A stretch of 64,000 bases of DNA from Halothiobacillus sp. (GCA_020061705.1 JAGUXT010000042.1:1-64000); one strand, 5' to 3'. Counted from the first letter of the stretch, positions 11,241-20,737 are shown. Notes: generated by a model not told the origin, from the sequence alone. Numbers and translations are program-made.

Positions 11241-11734
11241 ATACGCCCCACGGTGGTTAAAGTTTTGGTTGCATCAGCGGCATCCACGACTTGATTTAGA
11301 CCGCCTCGGCTATCGTTCCATGTGATTGTGATTGTGCATACACGGGACGGGTCGGGTGCAGGCGAAACAGCGCAAGCAATAGAGCCGATTGCAGCGGGGT
11401 CATTAAGAGAAGCCTGCACATCCGTCATCCATGCGTTGAGGTCTTTGGATACGAGTGTTGATCCAGCTGAGGGGACGGTGCTTGTTGCGGTCATGTTGTA
11501 GTTGCCTTGGCGTGCAGCAGTCAGATTGGCGCGCATCGCTTCAAGGATTGAATAGCTCAATATCACCGCCTGGGTGCGTTCAAGCGAGCTTTGGTTGTTG
11601 CGCAGGGCGGAAGACTGCAAGGCCGCCATGCCGAGTAAACCAATCGCGAGAACCACTACGGCAATAAGCACTTCTAGAAGGGCAAAGCCGCGCTGATATC
11701 GGACTGGGTGTAGTTTGGGGGTGTGCAACTGCAT
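11237..11734 (-). CDS. pilV: PilV-family minor pilin
   Basis: RGFALLEVLIAVVVLAIGLLGMAALQSSALRNNQSS pattern; start overlaps pilW. Confidence 0.87.
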   Translation of the reverse strand: MQLHTPKLHPVRYQRGFALLEVLIAVVVLAIGLLGMAALQSSALRNNQSSLERTQAVILSYSILEAMRANLTAARQGNYNMTATSTVPSAGSTLVSKDLNAWMTDVQASLNDPAAIGSIACAVSPAPDPSRVCTITITWNDSRGGLNQVVDAADATKTLTTVGRI

Positions 11735-11767
11735 GGTTGTTCCTGTTTTAATAGGTGAAGTTTGTTG

Positions 11768-12346
11768 TTAGGGCGGCGTTGGGCAAGTTCCGACCGCAAT
11801 TGCTGGGTTCGGCCTCTGCACGCGAGGCGTTCCGACACCGTTAATGACGATGTCGCGGGCATTTTCGTTGGCAGGGAGTGCGGTGGTGGCTTTGCATACG
11901 CGAACCGTGCCGCCGGCATTTCTGAATAAGGTTCCATCAGGGCTAAATGCGATTGGAGTGGCCGCTGCGCCGTTAACGGTTGCTGTTCCCACGACGCTCA
12001 AGTCACTGGTGACTTGGCTTACTTTGGTAATGGTTTCGCCAGCATCAAGAGCACCATCCCGGTCGGTATCAATGAATACAAGCCAGCCGCCAGTCCATGG
12101 CGCACCAGTGCACGTAGTGCCGTTGGCGCTGGCACACATGACGACGCGGGTGTTGTTTTTAATGGCTTCGGTGCGGGCGCTGGCGAGGCCGGCTAAAAAA
12201 TCGTTGGTCTTGGTAGTGAGTTGTGAGCGCGCAATGGTGGACTCAAAGCTTGGGATCGCTATGGCTAGCAGTATCGCGGCAATGGCAACCGTGATCATCA
12301 GCTCTAGTAGCGTGAAGCCTTGTTGGGCTGGAGTGGAGTTTGACAT
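11768..12346 (-). CDS. GspH/FimT-family pseudopilin
   Basis: QQGFTLLELMITVAIAAILLAIAIPSFESTIARSQLTTKTNDFLAGLASARTEAIKNN; start placed at internal ATG. Confidence 0.85.
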   Translation of the reverse strand: MSNSTPAQQGFTLLELMITVAIAAILLAIAIPSFESTIARSQLTTKTNDFLAGLASARTEAIKNNTRVVMCASANGTTCTGAPWTGGWLVFIDTDRDGALDAGETITKVSQVTSDLSVVGTATVNGAAATPIAFSPDGTLFRNAGGTVRVCKATTALPANENARDIVINGVGTPRVQRPNPAIAVGTCPTPP

Positions 12347-12510
12347 GGTTGGCTCGCGTTGAATGGCTTGATTTGAAGTTTGCATTTATGAGCGATGTTT
12401 TAGTCTTTGGTTCTGTCTTAGGCAAGTGCGTTTTTTGTCGGTTGGGTTGAGCGGTTGTTTTTTTGGGTTGAGTGGCGGGGTGGATTAGATGTTGTCGTAT
12501 TGATGTTTTT

Positions 12511-12634
12511 TGTAGGAGGGGATTTATCCCCGACATCGGTCTGACCAAAAACTCAAGCCTGCGGGCGTGTTTGCCACGGCGGTTAGAGTCTACTCGTATG
12601 TGCGTTGGCTGTCGGGGGTAAATCCCCTCCTACA
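12511..12634. repeat. REP-like inverted pair TGTAGGAGGGGATTTATCCCCGAC
   Basis: Arms 12511-12534 and 12611-12634 are near-perfect reverse complements; each has an internal GGGGATTTATCCCC hairpin. Confidence 0.8.
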
Positions 12635-12716
12635 AATCGCGCGCGGCATTTTTCCTGCGGGCTTAACTTGATGGCGGTGAGGCGCAGCGTAGCCGCTACA
12701 AATAGTAAACGGGTTG

Positions 12717-13265
12717 TCAGGGACATAGGCCATTGAGGTCGGCCCGCGTGATGCGGGCTCGACCAAAGTGGTTGATGATGATGTTGCGGGTGTTTTCCTG
12801 GATGGCGGTGGTGGCTTTGCAGAGGCGGATGGTGCCAACCATGCTGAAGAGGCTGCCGTCGGCTCGGTAGCTGATGCGGTTGGCGACGTTGGTGTTGCCG
12901 CGTATTTCAATAGCGTTGGTGGACTGGCCTTGGTTGGTTATTTGCTCGCCAGGCTCGAGAGCGTTGTTTTGGTTGCTATCGATGTAGATGAGCCAGCCGT
13001 CGTGCCAGGGGGTGAGTGTACATTGCAGGCCGTCTTTGCTGGTGCAGAGTGTGGCGCGGGTATTGTTTTTGATGGCTTGGGTGCGTGTCGTGCTTAGGGC
13101 GGTGAGGAGGTTGTTGGTTTGGGTCGTCAGTTGGCTTGAAGCGATAAGTGCCTGGAAGCTTGGGACGGCGATGGAGAGCAGGATGGCTGCGATGGCGACA
13201 GTTATCATCAGTTCAAGTAGGGTGTAGCCTTGTTGGGTCTTGATGTGCTTGATTTTGTTGGACAT
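12717..13265 (-). CDS. Second GspH/FimT-family pseudopilin
   Basis: QQGYTLLELMITVAIAAILLSIAVPSFQALIASSQLTTQTNNLLTALSTTRTQAIKNNTRA; paralogous to 11768-12346. Confidence 0.85.
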   Translation of the reverse strand: MSNKIKHIKTQQGYTLLELMITVAIAAILLSIAVPSFQALIASSQLTTQTNNLLTALSTTRTQAIKNNTRATLCTSKDGLQCTLTPWHDGWLIYIDSNQNNALEPGEQITNQGQSTNAIEIRGNTNVANRISYRADGSLFSMVGTIRLCKATTAIQENTRNIIINHFGRARITRADLNGLCP

Positions 13266-13377
13266 GTGATGTTCGTGGTTGTGAAACTATCTTTTTGTAC
13301 CTGTGGTTTGTGACTTTTTTGTGGGCAATCCTGGCTTTTTTGGGGGGATAGGTGGTTGGAGTCGTGTGAGCTTCAAA

Positions 13378-13475
13378 TTCCCCTAACCCCCTTTTCAAAG
13401 GGGGAGTGGATGAGGTGGCTTTTGTGAAGGGGGAGTCCTTTTCTTTCCCTTTGAGAAAGGGGGACTGAGAGGGAT
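13378..13475. repeat. CCCCCTTT/AAAGGGGG palindromic repeat cluster
   Basis: cccctaacccccttttcaaagggggag and ccctttgagaaagggggactgagaggga; same family as 988-1140. Confidence 0.7.
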
Positions 13476-13539
13476 TTGCGGGGTTGGTGTGGCTGATCGA
13501 GACGGTGTTTTCCCGGATTGCGTTGTGGAGTTGCTCGTT

Positions 13540-14556
13540 ATGAATCGTGAGTCGCCTTTGATGTTGTTTTGTCGCCCAGGGGCGCTGCTTGCCGTGGTGT
13601 TGGCAGCGGAGGGGGTGGCGCTTTTGCTGGCGCTTGCACCGGGGGTGGAGGGTGAGCGTTGGGTGCGTTTGGGGTTGATGTCGCTGTTGGTGCAGTGGGT
13701 GGCGTTGATGTGGGTGGCGGGTTTGTGTTTGGCGCGGCGTGCGTTGGGGCGGTACACGGCGTTACGTGTGGCTTGGGTGGCGGTGTTGTGGTTGGTGGTG
13801 GTGAGTGTTTCGGTGGCAGGCATTGCGTTTTCTGTATTGTCAGAGTCGGGGGTGCGCTTAGGTGAGGTGGCGGATTTTGTGGGCCATGTGGCAGTGATTG
13901 CGGCAGTGGTGGGTTTGCTTGGTGTGTTGGGGTTTTATGCCTTTTGGCAGGCGCAGGGTTGGGCGTTACGGGCTCGTGAGGCGGAGCTGGCGGCGTTACA
14001 TGCGCGGATTCGTCCGCATTTTTTGTTCAATACGCTTAATTCGATTGCCAGTCTGATTCCCGGGCGACCGCAGGAGGCTGAGGCGATGGTGGAGTCGTTG
14101 GCGGGAATGTTGCGCGCGGCGCTGGCAGGGCCGGGCTTGGTTTCGCTTGCGGGTGAGCTGACCCTGGTGAGGGCGTATCTGTCGATTGAGGCTGCGCGGC
14201 TGGATGGGCGGTTGCAGGTGGTGTGGTCGGGGGCGCTGTTGGCGGATGAGGCGGTGTTGCGAGGGGTGCATGTGCCGTCGCTGTCGATTCAGCCGCTGGT
14301 GGAGAACGCGGTGCGTTATGGGGTGGAGCCTGCGCGCGAGGGTGGGAAGGTGGCGATTGATGTTTCGCGTGCGGGGGATGGGGTGGTGGTGATGGTACGC
14401 AATGCGCTGGTGGAGTTGGGTGAGCGGCGTGAGGGCGCGGGGATGGCGCTGGGTAATGTACGGGCGCGGGTGGAGAGTGTGGGTGGAAGGCTGGAGGTGG
14501 TACGGGAGGAGGGGATGTTTGAGGTGCGTTTGGTGGTGCCGGGGGGGGATGTATGA
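13540..14556 (+). CDS. algZ: LytS/AlgZ(FimS)-type sensor histidine kinase
   Basis: RIRPHFLFNTLNSIASLI His_kinase motif, QPLVENAVRYGVEPA N-box, MALGNVRARVE; paired with LytTR regulator; start placed at ATG 13540. Confidence 0.8.
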   Translation: MNRESPLMLFCRPGALLAVVLAAEGVALLLALAPGVEGERWVRLGLMSLLVQWVALMWVAGLCLARRALGRYTALRVAWVAVLWLVVVSVSVAGIAFSVLSESGVRLGEVADFVGHVAVIAAVVGLLGVLGFYAFWQAQGWALRAREAELAALHARIRPHFLFNTLNSIASLIPGRPQEAEAMVESLAGMLRAALAGPGLVSLAGELTLVRAYLSIEAARLDGRLQVVWSGALLADEAVLRGVHVPSLSIQPLVENAVRYGVEPAREGGKVAIDVSRAGDGVVVMVRNALVELGERREGAGMALGNVRARVESVGGRLEVVREEGMFEVRLVVPGGDV

Positions 14557-15281
14557 AGGTGTTGATCGCGGATGATGAGCGTCTGGCGCGCGAGCGTTTG
14601 GCGCGGTTGTTGGCGGATGTGACGGGCGTGGAGTTGGTGGGGGCGGTGGCGGATGGCGCTGCGCTGCATGCGGTGCTGGAAACGTCGGGGACGGAGGTGG
14701 TGTTGCTGGATGTGGATATGCCGGGGCGCACGCCGGGTGAGGATGGCGTGGGGCTGGGGGCGTGGCTGGCGAGTTTGGCGCAGCCACCAGCGGTGATTTA
14801 TGTGACGGCGCATCCTGAACATGCTTTGCGCGCGTTTTCGACGCATGCGGTGGATTATGTGTTGAAGCCGGTCAGTCTGGAGCGCTTGCGTGAGGCGCTG
14901 GCGGCGGCTGGGCGGGTGAATCGGGTGCAGGCGGCACAGGCTGGCGGGGACGAGCGGCGTACGTTGTCTGCACGTCAGGGACGCAGTGTGCGGGTGGTAG
15001 ATGTGGCGGATGTGGTGTGTTTTGAGGCGGGGGAGGGGTATGTGAGCGCTTGCTTGAGCAATGATGGTGAGGTGGTGCTGGATGAGTCCTTGACCTCGCT
15101 GGAGGGACGGCTTGTGGATTTTGTGCGTGTGCATCGCGGGATGCTGGTGGCGCGCGGGCGGATTGAGCGGCTGGAGTTGGGTGCAGATGGGGTGCATCGA
15201 CTGTTTTTGCGCGGGCGGGCGCAGGCGGTGGAGGTTAGCCGGCGTCAGTTGAAGGTGGTGCGTGCAGTTTTGGGGTTGTAA
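14553..15281 (+). CDS. algR: LytTR-family response regulator, AlgR-like
   Basis: Receiver MKVLIADDERLARERLARLL, phosphoacceptor VVLLDVDMPG, C-terminal LytTR (CFEAGEGYVSA..RVHRGMLVARGRIERLEL). Confidence 0.85.
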   Translation: MKVLIADDERLARERLARLLADVTGVELVGAVADGAALHAVLETSGTEVVLLDVDMPGRTPGEDGVGLGAWLASLAQPPAVIYVTAHPEHALRAFSTHAVDYVLKPVSLERLREALAAAGRVNRVQAAQAGGDERRTLSARQGRSVRVVDVADVVCFEAGEGYVSACLSNDGEVVLDESLTSLEGRLVDFVRVHRGMLVARGRIERLELGADGVHRLFLRGRAQAVEVSRRQLKVVRAVLGL

Positions 15282-15284
15282 GTT

Positions 15285-15385
15285 GGACTTACGCAAAACC
15301 GCCCCAGTGGCGTTCAAACACCTCGCCGTACTAAATGGTACTGGCATCAAAGCTTTGCCTTGCTGGAACACTTTTGCGTAAGTCC
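15285..15385. mobile_element. MITE-like element, GGACTTACGCAAAA family copy 1 (101 bp)
   Basis: GGACTTACGCAAAACCGCCCCAGTGGCG...GCTGGAACACTTTTGCGTAAGTCC; terminal inverted repeats. Confidence 0.8.
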
Positions 15386-15394
15386 TGGTAAGGG

Positions 15395-15460
15395 GCTGTT
15401 AAAGATTTTTCTCGCCCAGCCAGATTTTCGCTTCGATTCCTAAAGTCCGACAGACTCCTG
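15395..15460. repeat. Solo end of CTGTCGG-ACTT repeat family
   Basis: Reverse strand AGGAGTCTGTCGGACTTTAGGAATCGAAGCGAAAATCTGGCTGGGCGAG; similar to the end of the element at 27085. Confidence 0.55.
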
Positions 15461-15526
15461 GCGTGCTGGTGCGAATGAATTTGAACCCAACCATCTGTTC
15501 GGGTACCAGCACCCTCCTGCATTACA

Positions 15527-17140
15527 ATGCCAGTCTTGTTACAAAGCCCTTGTTCGTCGGAGCCTCCCCTGAGCCGTTCCTTACTTAAATCCACTGCGGT
15601 GATTAGCTCAATGACCTTGTTATCGAGGGTGTTGGGCTTTGTGCGCGATATGGTGTTTGCGCGTCTGTTCGGTGCCAGCGGGGCGACGGATGCCTTTTTT
15701 GTGGTGTTCAAGATTCCGAATTTTCTGCGCCGTTTGTTTGCGGAAGGTGCATTTTCGCAGGCGTTTGTGCCAATTTTGGCCGAATACCGTGAAAAGCGTT
15801 CGCACGAGGAGATGCAGGATTACATTGCGCATGTCGCGGGAACCTTGGGCGCGGTGTTGTTGCTGATTACCACCTTGGGTGTTGCCGCTGCGCCTTTGCT
15901 GTTGTTTTTGTTCGCGCCGGGGTTTCATGGCGATGCGGCGCAATTTGCGCTGGCCGAAGAGATGCTGCGCATCACTTTCCCCTACATTTTCTTTATTTCG
16001 CTGACCGCCTTAGCCAGCAGTCTGCTGAATAGTTTCGGCAAGTTTGCGATACCGGCATTGACGCCGATCTGGCTGAATATCGTGCTGATCGCGGCGGCGT
16101 TTTTGGGCGCGAATTATGCCGAAGAGCCGATGCTGGTGCTCTCCTGGGGTGTGCTGGTGGCCGGGATGGTGCAACTGGGGTTTCAACTGCCGTGGATCTG
16201 GCGCATGGGCTTGTTGCCGCGTCCGCGTTTTTCCTGGCAGCACGAAGGGGTGCAGCGCACGTTCAAACTGATGCTTCCGGCGATTTTTGGTTCGTCGGTG
16301 ACGCAGATCAACTTGTTGCTGGATACGGTTTTGGCCTCATTTTTAATCGCCGGTTCGGTGTCGTGGTTGTACTACTCCGACCGTTTGGTGGAGTTTCCGC
16401 TGGGGATGTTCGGCGTGGCGCTGGCAACGGTGATTTTGCCCAAGTTGTCGCGTGAGCATTCGCGGGCGGCAGGGGCGGATTTTCAGAACACGCTGGATTG
16501 GGGGTTGCGGCTGACGGTGTTGTTGGCCTTGCCGGCCACGGTGGGGCTAGTGGTGTTGGCCGGGCCGATGTTGGCGACACTGTTTGAGTACGGCAAGTTC
16601 ACGCCGCAGGATACGCAGATGGCGATGCTGAGTTTGATGGCCTATGGTTTTGGACTGCCTGCTTTTTTGCTGATCAAGGTGCTGGCACCGGGGTTTTATG
16701 CGCGCCAGGACATGGTCACGCCGGTGCGTATTGGCGTGCATGCGGTGTTGAGCAATATCGCCTTCAAGGCGGCGGTGGTGCTGCCGATGGTGATTCTGGC
16801 GATTCCGGGCACGCACGCGGCGCTGGCGGCTTCGACCGCGTTGGCGGCGGTGCTGAATGCCTGGTGGCTGTATCGCGGCTTGCTCAAGTCCGAGGTGTAT
16901 CTCCCCAGTCGCGCCTGGCGGCGTTTGTGGTTGCAAGCGGGCTTGGCGACTGTGGTCATGGGTGGCCTGCTGTTCTGGCTGATGCCGCCGCTGGCGGCGT
17001 GGTCGGTCATGTCGGGCGGTTGGCGTGCGTTGTGGCTGGCGGGGTTGGTGCTCGGTGCGGTTGCGATATATCTGGCGATTTTGTTGGCATCGGGTTTGCG
17101 CCCGCGTGATTTGAAACGCGAGGAGGTCACATGGAGTTAA
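15527..17140 (+). CDS. murJ: Lipid II flippase MurJ (MviN)
   Basis: SRSLLKSTAVISSMTLLSRVLGFVRDMVFARLFGASGATDAFFVVFKIPNFLRRLFAEGAFSQAFVPIL; exact start uncertain. Confidence 0.95.
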   Translation: MPVLLQSPCSSEPPLSRSLLKSTAVISSMTLLSRVLGFVRDMVFARLFGASGATDAFFVVFKIPNFLRRLFAEGAFSQAFVPILAEYREKRSHEEMQDYIAHVAGTLGAVLLLITTLGVAAAPLLLFLFAPGFHGDAAQFALAEEMLRITFPYIFFISLTALASSLLNSFGKFAIPALTPIWLNIVLIAAAFLGANYAEEPMLVLSWGVLVAGMVQLGFQLPWIWRMGLLPRPRFSWQHEGVQRTFKLMLPAIFGSSVTQINLLLDTVLASFLIAGSVSWLYYSDRLVEFPLGMFGVALATVILPKLSREHSRAAGADFQNTLDWGLRLTVLLALPATVGLVVLAGPMLATLFEYGKFTPQDTQMAMLSLMAYGFGLPAFLLIKVLAPGFYARQDMVTPVRIGVHAVLSNIAFKAAVVLPMVILAIPGTHAALAASTALAAVLNAWWLYRGLLKSEVYLPSRAWRRLWLQAGLATVVMGGLLFWLMPPLAAWSVMSGGWRALWLAGLVLGAVAIYLAILLASGLRPRDLKREEVTWS

Positions 17141-17144
17141 CACA

Positions 17145-18074
17145 GTGGAGCTAAGACGCGGCCTTGCGCCTGCTTTGCGTGACAGCGTGCTCAGCATCGG
17201 CAATTTCGATGGCCTGCATCTTGGGCATCAAGCCTTGTTGCAGCGGGTGGACGCGCTGGCGCAGAAGGGTGATTTAGAGCGCGTCGTGCTGAGTTTCGAG
17301 CCGCTGCCGCGCGAGGTGTTCGCGCCCAGCGATGCCGCGCCGATTCCTCGCCTGAGCAGCCTGCGCGAGAAGCTGGTCTTGCTGGCGGCCTCGCAGCAGG
17401 TTGATGTACTGCACCTGTTGCGCTTTGATCGCACCCTAGCCGGATTGGCGGCGGAGGACTTTGTGCGTCATGTGCTGGTCGAAACCCTGCGCGTGCGCTG
17501 CGTGGTGGTGGGCGAGGATTTTCGTTTCGGACGCGGGCGGTGCGGTGATGTGGCTCTGCTGATGAGCATGGGGCGTGATCTGGGCTTTGCGGTCGAGACG
17601 GTCGATCCAGTGGTGGTCGAGGGGGAGCGGGTGTCGAGTACGCGAGTGCGTGCGGCCTTGCGTGCCGGGCAACTGGGTGAGGCGGAACGCCTGCTCGGGC
17701 GGCCTTATGCCTTGTGCGCACGGGTGGCGCATGGCGATAAGCGTGGGCGGCTGCTGGGCTTCCCGACGCTGAACCTGCCGCTGGGACGCAAGCACTTTGC
17801 GCTACACGGGGTGTACGCAGTCGAGGTGCGCGGCTTGGACGGCAAGGTATTGCAAGGTGTGGCGAATGCCGGGGTGCGACCGACCGTGGGCGGCGTGGTG
17901 CCGCGTGTGGAGGTGCATGTGTTTGATTGGGCAGGGGATGCCTACGGCAAGCAGGTCGAAGTGCGCTTTTGTGCTTTTTTGCGCGAGGAGCAGCGCTTTG
18001 CCGGGCTGGATGCGCTGGTGGCGCAGATCGCGGTGGACGCGCAGCAGGCGCGGGCGTTTTATGGCCAGAGCTAA
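17145..18074 (+). CDS. ribF: Bifunctional riboflavin kinase/FAD synthetase
   Basis: SIGNFDGLHLGHQALLQRV, VVVGEDFRFGRGRCGD, STRVRAALRAGQLGEAERLLGRPY, GFPTLNLPL, GVANAGVRPTVGG. Confidence 0.95.
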   Translation: MELRRGLAPALRDSVLSIGNFDGLHLGHQALLQRVDALAQKGDLERVVLSFEPLPREVFAPSDAAPIPRLSSLREKLVLLAASQQVDVLHLLRFDRTLAGLAAEDFVRHVLVETLRVRCVVVGEDFRFGRGRCGDVALLMSMGRDLGFAVETVDPVVVEGERVSSTRVRAALRAGQLGEAERLLGRPYALCARVAHGDKRGRLLGFPTLNLPLGRKHFALHGVYAVEVRGLDGKVLQGVANAGVRPTVGGVVPRVEVHVFDWAGDAYGKQVEVRFCAFLREEQRFAGLDALVAQIAVDAQQARAFYGQS

Positions 18075-18777
18075 GCGGCGGACGCTATCCTGGCGAGGCT
18101 GGGTGTGGCGCATTCTGCTGCTTTTGCTGGTTTTGCTTCTGCTGCTGCAGGGCTGGTATCTGGCGCATATCGTGGCCTGGCGCTGGTATGACCCGGGCTC
18201 AAGCGCGTTTATGCAAGCGCGCTTTGAGGAGATGCGTGAGGACAATCCCAAAGCCGCGCTGCGCCAGCAATGGGTGGATTACCCGCTCATTTCGCCGAAC
18301 CTCAAGCGTGCCATAGTCGCTGCCGAGGATGCGCAGTTCCTCGCGCATGAAGGCTTCGATTGGGATGGGATGCAGAATGCGCTGGAGAAGAATCTGCACA
18401 AGGGGCGGGTGGTGGCGGGCGGCTCGACCATCAGCCAGCAATTGGCCAAGAATCTGTTTTTATCCGGCGAGAAGTCATTCATGCGTAAGGGGCAGGAAGC
18501 GATTATCACCCTGATGATCGAGGGCGTGCTGGATAAACGCAGGATTCTTGAGCTGTATCTGAACCTGATCGAATGGGGTGATGGTGTGTTTGGCGCGGAA
18601 GCGGCGGCGCAGCATTATTTTGGTGTATCGGCAGCGCGCTTGTCGCCCGGTCAGGCCGCGTGGCTGGCGGCGATCGTACCCAATCCGCGTTACTACGATG
18701 GTGGGGCGGCGACGGCGGCTTTGAAGCGGCGTATCGCACGGATTGAACGGGATATGAGTGTGGTGCGGGTGCCTTAG
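18061..18777 (+). CDS. mtgA: Monofunctional biosynthetic peptidoglycan transglycosylase
   Basis: AIVAAEDAQFLAHEGFDWDGMQNALEKN, GGSTISQQLAKNLFLSGEKSFMRKGQEAIITLMIE; start overlaps ribF 3' end. Confidence 0.93.
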   Translation: MARAKRRTLSWRGWVWRILLLLLVLLLLLQGWYLAHIVAWRWYDPGSSAFMQARFEEMREDNPKAALRQQWVDYPLISPNLKRAIVAAEDAQFLAHEGFDWDGMQNALEKNLHKGRVVAGGSTISQQLAKNLFLSGEKSFMRKGQEAIITLMIEGVLDKRRILELYLNLIEWGDGVFGAEAAAQHYFGVSAARLSPGQAAWLAAIVPNPRYYDGGAATAALKRRIARIERDMSVVRVP

Positions 18778-18886
18778 AGTCTGTTTACAATATCGCTGGA
18801 CAGGCTAAGTCTGACCTACCCGATCTCATTCGATGCGTTAGTATGATTTTCCCAGTCTGTGTCCTTGTTCATGTGGGAGGTCATTC

Positions 18887-19309
18887 GTGTTAGAGCGTGC
18901 CGAAAATGGGTTGCGTCAGGCTGTGTCCGGTCTGCGCTTTGTATTCATCGTGTTCATGATGATTTATGCGGCGTTTTGCCTGCTGGATCTGTTTGCTCGG
19001 CTGCCTCCACTCCTGCTGCATCTGGGTGACCCTGCGGCACACTTCCTGTTGCCCCTGTTGAACGAGGCATTATTCACCCTGATTGTGCTGGCTATCGTGC
19101 GTTCACTGTTCATCAATGACAGTTTTCACTATGCACTGACTTTTCTTGAGGTCGGCTTTGTCGTGTTGTTGCGTAAACTCATCCTGCTTGATGTCGCACC
19201 CCAGGAGGTGTGGGTTTTGCTGGTGCTCGGTCTGGTGAGTGCGCTCTTCTTTGTACTGATTCTGTGGACGCATTTCATGCGTAAGACGCTTAAACCGGCG
19301 GATGCTTGA
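18887..19309 (+). CDS. PsiE-like small membrane protein
   Basis: 140 aa, 4 TM segments; FHYALTFLEVGFVVLLRKLILLD resembles phosphate-starvation-inducible PsiE family. Confidence 0.5.
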   Translation: MLERAENGLRQAVSGLRFVFIVFMMIYAAFCLLDLFARLPPLLLHLGDPAAHFLLPLLNEALFTLIVLAIVRSLFINDSFHYALTFLEVGFVVLLRKLILLDVAPQEVWVLLVLGLVSALFFVLILWTHFMRKTLKPADA

Positions 19310-19318
19310 AAGCCGTGC

Positions 19319-19792
19319 TCAGTTGCGCGGAATGCGCCTAGCGTTGAAGCGCACGGGCAGCTCGCTGCTTTTCGCTGCCTGGGTCGCGTCCAGCGGGTGC
19401 ATGGCGTAAAACTCCAGATACGCAGGCGGCGTGTGGAAGTCGGCGAAGAAGGGGTTGGCGAAGTTTCCGTCGGCGGTTGCGTAGCCCAGGCCATGTACGC
19501 TCAGGTGCGGTTTGGCTTCGAGGATAAGGTTGTCCACAGGATAGCCTGCGTTGCCGGGGATGGCTGTGCCAGCGGCTTGCAGGGCACTGATCAATTTGCC
19601 ATTGCGGGTGCCTTTGATGCCGGTGATGAGGTAGTAGCCATCCTTGTCCGGGGTTTCAGTCGTGGTTAGCGTGCCGCTGGCACGGATGCCTTGGGCGCTG
19701 TAGTCCCATGCCCAGTGCAAATCGGCACAGGCGATGCCGCTTGTGCTCAGGAGGGTGAGGGCGACAAGGAGGCGGTGGGCGTTGTGGTGCAT
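19319..19792 (-). CDS. Hypothetical secreted protein
   Basis: 157 aa with signal peptide (LLVALTLLSTSGIACADLHW); no family recognised with confidence. Confidence 0.6.
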   Translation of the reverse strand: MHHNAHRLLVALTLLSTSGIACADLHWAWDYSAQGIRASGTLTTTETPDKDGYYLITGIKGTRNGKLISALQAAGTAIPGNAGYPVDNLILEAKPHLSVHGLGYATADGNFANPFFADFHTPPAYLEFYAMHPLDATQAAKSSELPVRFNARRIPRN

Positions 19793-19810
19793 AAAGTTCT
19801 CTGGGCATGG

Positions 19811-19834
19811 GTGTGCGAATGAATTCGCACCTAC
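19811..19834. repeat. REP-like palindrome GTGTGCGAATGAATTCGCACCTAC
   Basis: Single copy of the GTAGGTGCGAATTCATTCGCAC family. Confidence 0.85.
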
Positions 19835-20733
19835 GGGTGGCAGGTGTCGTTCTCCAACAGCCTAACCCAGCGCGCGCGCAAGTTCACGGGCATTCTCACC
19901 GCCTCGAACAAAGCCTCAACCTGCGCAAGCGATGGGCGTTGCCAATGCGTGCATATTTCGTCACCGAGTGGCACATCGCAGACGATGCCGGTCAGTCTGC
20001 GCGCCAGCCGCACGGTTTCTTCGTGCTCCAGCATCAGTTTCTGCGCGCGCGGAGCACCACGGAATTTCTGTGCGCCGATGGCGTGCAGGTTCGCCAGCAC
20101 CTCGTCCAGGCCGCCCCATTTGCGCAACATGCGCGCGGCGGTAGTGCGGCCAATGCCGGGCACGCCGGGAATGTTGTCCACTGCATCGCCGGTAATGGCG
20201 AGCAGGTCGGCAATCAGCGCAGGCGGCACGCCCCACACCCGTTCAACACCGCGCGCGTCGAGTACTTCGGTGCGGCCGTGGTTCCACCAGCGGTCGCTGC
20301 CCTCAAGCAGTTGGGCGAGATCCTTGTCAGCAGTGAGCAGGGTGATGGCGAGCCCTTCGTTGCGCAAATGGCGGGCGAGGGTGCCGATCACGTCGTCGGC
20401 TTCGTAACGATCCGAGACATGCACCGGCAGGCCGACGCCTTCGGCAAAGGCGCGGCAGAGTGCGAACTGCGGGCGCAGGTCTTCGGGCGGCGGAGGGCGA
20501 TGTCCCTTGTAGGCCGGGTAGATCTCGCGTCGGTAGGGGCGCGTGGAGGGTACGTCGAAGGCGAGCACGACGCGATCCGTGTCCACGTCTTCCAGCACGC
20601 GCAGCAGGAATTCCACATAGCCGTGTACCGCGTTGAGCGCACGGCCTTCGGTGTCGCGCAGGTAAACCGGCGAGCCATGCCAGGCGCGGAAAATGTAGAT
20701 ATTGCTGTCGATCAGGTAGGCGCGGGGTTGCAT
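19831..20733 (-). CDS. 5'-3' exonuclease / flap-endonuclease-like (Xni/ExoIX type)
   Basis: MQPRAYLIDSNIYIFRAWHG..LAFDVPSTRPYRREIYPAYKGHRPPPPEDL..YEADDVIGTLA..ITGDAVDNIPGVPGIGRTTAARML. Confidence 0.9.
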   Translation of the reverse strand: MQPRAYLIDSNIYIFRAWHGSPVYLRDTEGRALNAVHGYVEFLLRVLEDVDTDRVVLAFDVPSTRPYRREIYPAYKGHRPPPPEDLRPQFALCRAFAEGVGLPVHVSDRYEADDVIGTLARHLRNEGLAITLLTADKDLAQLLEGSDRWWNHGRTEVLDARGVERVWGVPPALIADLLAITGDAVDNIPGVPGIGRTTAARMLRKWGGLDEVLANLHAIGAQKFRGAPRAQKLMLEHEETVRLARRLTGIVCDVPLGDEICTHWQRPSLAQVEALFEAVRMPVNLRARWVRLLENDTCHP

Positions 20734-20737
20734 AAAT

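Noticed and set aside
13395-15371. Long antisense ORFs opposite algZR (142, 263, 231, 351 aa)
   Set aside because: Pro/His/Thr-rich translations of a strongly G/T-skewed coding strand; sense frames carry clear kinase and regulator motifs
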